From Rickettsiaceae bacterium (GTDB lineage: Bacteria; Pseudomonadota; Alphaproteobacteria; Rickettsiales; Rickettsiaceae): a DNA stretch of 7,180 nucleotides. A model generated the notes under the pieces. The model had not been told where the DNA came from and made no database searches. It was given only the letters and a program-made list of their open reading frames with translations. The number at the start of each line of letters is the position of its first letter. The first letter of the stretch is position 1. This document shows, in pieces, positions 6,670 to 7,180 of this stretch. The DNA lies in contig JAIOYD010000073.1 in the NCBI GenBank assembly GCA_021741285.1, positions 1 to 7,180 of the forward strand, read 5' to 3'. The translations under genes were made by a program, and so were the position numbers.

Positions 6670-6939
6670 CTAACTAACTTTTGTAGAAGGAAATAGCTCA
6701 ATATGGTGGCTACCATCTCGTCCAAAATAAATAGCTTTCTTACCAGTTATAAAGACTTCGTAATGAGAACAACCGGCAGCTATTATACGATGTAGAAAAG
6801 TCTGGTAATTAATTTTATTTTGTTGAATATCAGAGATTATTTTCTTTATTTCTTCCTGGTTAAATTTTTGCTTTACTGTGCTAGCCTCAAACTCAAAAGA
6901 ACCTATATAGGTTTGGTTGTTAAGATAGCGTATTGGCAA
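6670..6939 (-). pseudogene. 5'-truncated remnant of a DUF1398 (YbcV-like) protein gene
   Basis: The open frame runs on the - strand to a TAG at 6672-6670. Its second half, NYQTFLHRIIAAGCSHYEVF followed by ITGKKAIYFGRDG (residues 44-76) and IELFP, matches my recollection of the C-terminal half of DUF1398 proteins, whose function is not known. Intact members are about 130-150 residues; this one gives 89 at most. The frame opens after a TAG at 6948-6946, and the only possible initiator is TTG (6939-6937): the translation has no internal Met and neither of the inspected Val codons is GTG. No ribosome binding site precedes the TTG. The N-terminal portion is therefore missing, and mobile-element DNA starts within a few bases of the break. 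I infer a gene inactivated by insertion or deletion. The remaining codons are still open, so the loss may be recent. The family assignment is from motif memory and should be regarded as probable. Confidence 0.65.
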
Positions 6940-6969
6940 CCCGGTCTAGTGCTCATCACATACTTATAG

Positions 6970-7001
6970 TACCATCTTTTTTTATTTAGAAAAGGATGGT
7001 A
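6970..7001 (+). repeat. Imperfect hairpin over the ribosome binding site of the IS3-like remnant
   Basis: TACCATC (6970-6976) pairs with GATGGTA (6995-7001), and beyond a bulged G (6994) TTTT (6977-6980) pairs with AAAA (6990-6993), leaving a 9-base loop. The 3' arm contains AAAAGGA, the likely ribosome binding site for the ATG at 7007. Such foldbacks are known in several insertion sequences, where they reduce transposase made from read-through transcripts; applying this here is inference. Confidence 0.5.
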
Positions 7002-7006
7002 TCACT

Positions 7007-7090
7007 ATGAGTAAGAAGAGAAAGCAGATTTCGCATGAGATAAAATCGAGCTATAGTCAAAAGTGGTGTATGACAAAAAGAATTAGGTGA
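7007..7090 (+). pseudogene. Fragment of an IS3-family orfA (transposase N-terminus)
   Basis: The frame starts at ATG 7007 with AGGA 10 bases upstream and reads MSKKRKQISHEIK, close to the common opening MSKKRKQYSxEFK of IS3-family OrfA proteins, the DNA-binding helix-turn-helix subunit. After codon 13 (about 7045) the resemblance stops, and the frame ends at TGA 7088-7090 after 27 codons. A normal OrfA is about 90-100 residues. The break at 7045/7046 is best explained by insertion of the element whose gene starts at 7143. If the IS3-like element has the usual TG end, TG at 6950-6951 lies 56 bases before the ATG, a normal distance, but I cannot confirm an inverted repeat because the other end is not in view. 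Confidence 0.5.
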
Positions 7091-7142
7091 CGTATCCTGT
7101 TGGAAGTTCTGGAAGAACATAACCAACAAAAGGAGATACGTC
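7089..7142 (+). promoter_or_regulatory. Three-part hairpin ending at the putative transposase start codon
   Basis: GACGTATC (7089-7096) pairs with GATACGTC (7135-7142). Inside it TGTTGG (7098-7103) pairs with CCAACA (7123-7128), and at the tip GTTCT (7106-7110) pairs with AGAAC (7114-7118) around a GGA loop. The Shine-Dalgarno GGAG (7132-7135) sits in the internal loop and first pair of the outer stem, and the ATG at 7143 follows directly. In mRNA made by read-through from outside the element this would partly hide the ribosome binding site. The pairing is seen directly; the regulatory role is inferred. Confidence 0.6.
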
Positions 7143-7180
7143 ATGAATGATAATAAATTGGAATTAGTCAAAACGCCAGA
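7143..7180 (+). CDS. Start of a probable IS256-family transposase, 3'-partial
   Basis: ATG at 7143 is preceded by AAAAGGAG with 7 bases between GGAG and the start, the best ribosome binding site in the window. Only 12 codons are visible, MNDNKLELVKTP. The pattern of a short polar N-terminus followed by LELVKTP resembles the openings of several IS256-family (mutator-type) DDE transposases, but 12 residues are too few for a secure assignment. The context, an abrupt junction inside an IS3-like fragment and a hairpin over the ribosome binding site, supports a transposase. The rest of the gene is beyond the right edge. Confidence 0.45.
   Translation, partial: MNDNKLELVKTP

Larger units (their letters stand above)
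7046..7180 (+). mobile_element. Left end of a second insertion sequence, probably IS256-type, running off the window
   Basis: From about 7046 the sequence no longer matches an IS3-like orfA and leads, after about 97 bases, to a well-formed start for a new protein at 7143. That distance suits the left terminus and leader of an IS. The terminal inverted repeat would lie in 7046-7080 (CTATAGTCAAAAGTGGTGTA and the bases following), but neither the right end nor a target duplication is in the window, so the exact boundary is a guess. Confidence 0.4.

Noticed and set aside
6667..6678. TAAC repeated three times between topA and the DUF1398 remnant
   Set aside because: It gives stops in all three + frames but topA already ends at 6611; three copies of a 4-base unit in A+T-rich DNA is likely chance.
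6986..7171. 61-codon hydrophobic open frame on the - strand
   Set aside because: It runs across the IS3-like/IS256-like junction and both hairpins, so it cannot be an old conserved gene; no ribosome binding site or motif is visible.

Overview
The window is an A+T-rich stretch of bacterial chromosome. It has a compact run of housekeeping genes on the + strand and, at the right edge, a patch of decaying mobile-element DNA. The protein motifs look alphaproteobacterial: a TopA with a single C4 zinc ribbon plus GxYGxYV-type tail repeats, a DprA with a C-terminal winged helix, and a System I cytochrome c maturation protein. With the strong A+T bias this suggests Rickettsiales or a similar host-associated alphaproteobacterium. 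That assignment is an inference from sequence style, not a database match.

Left part (1-1570): the C-terminal four-fifths of ccmF, the heme lyase core subunit of cytochrome c maturation, enters from beyond the left edge. Its reading frame continues into a complete tRNA-Ala(GGC) gene on the opposite strand, so the last 23 codons of ccmF are the complement of the tRNA. A good promoter for the tRNA lies just to its right, on the - strand.

Middle part (1660-6611): four complete + strand genes. trmB (tRNA m7G46 methyltransferase) is followed by a typical 2-Cys peroxiredoxin of the AhpC/Prx1 type. dprA (ssDNA-binding RecA loader) starts 6 bases after the peroxiredoxin stop. After a 118-base gap comes topA (DNA topoisomerase I). 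The peroxiredoxin and dprA are almost certainly co-transcribed; trmB may feed into them, and topA may have its own weak promoter.

Right part (6612-7180): on the - strand there is a 5'-truncated remnant of a DUF1398 (YbcV-like) gene that contains no ATG codon. Next to it are about 13 codons matching the usual start of an IS3-family OrfA. That fragment is cut off and followed by a new element whose first gene begins at 7143 with a strong Shine-Dalgarno. Its first 12 residues resemble an IS256-type transposase. The simplest reading is an IS within an IS remnant beside a gene that was itself broken by insertion. Each of the two mobile-element start codons lies just downstream of a hairpin that covers its ribosome binding site.

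I find no CRISPR array, toxin-antitoxin pair, phage module or obviously new system. The observations most worth following are the ccmF/tRNA overlap and the nested insertion boundary at the right edge.
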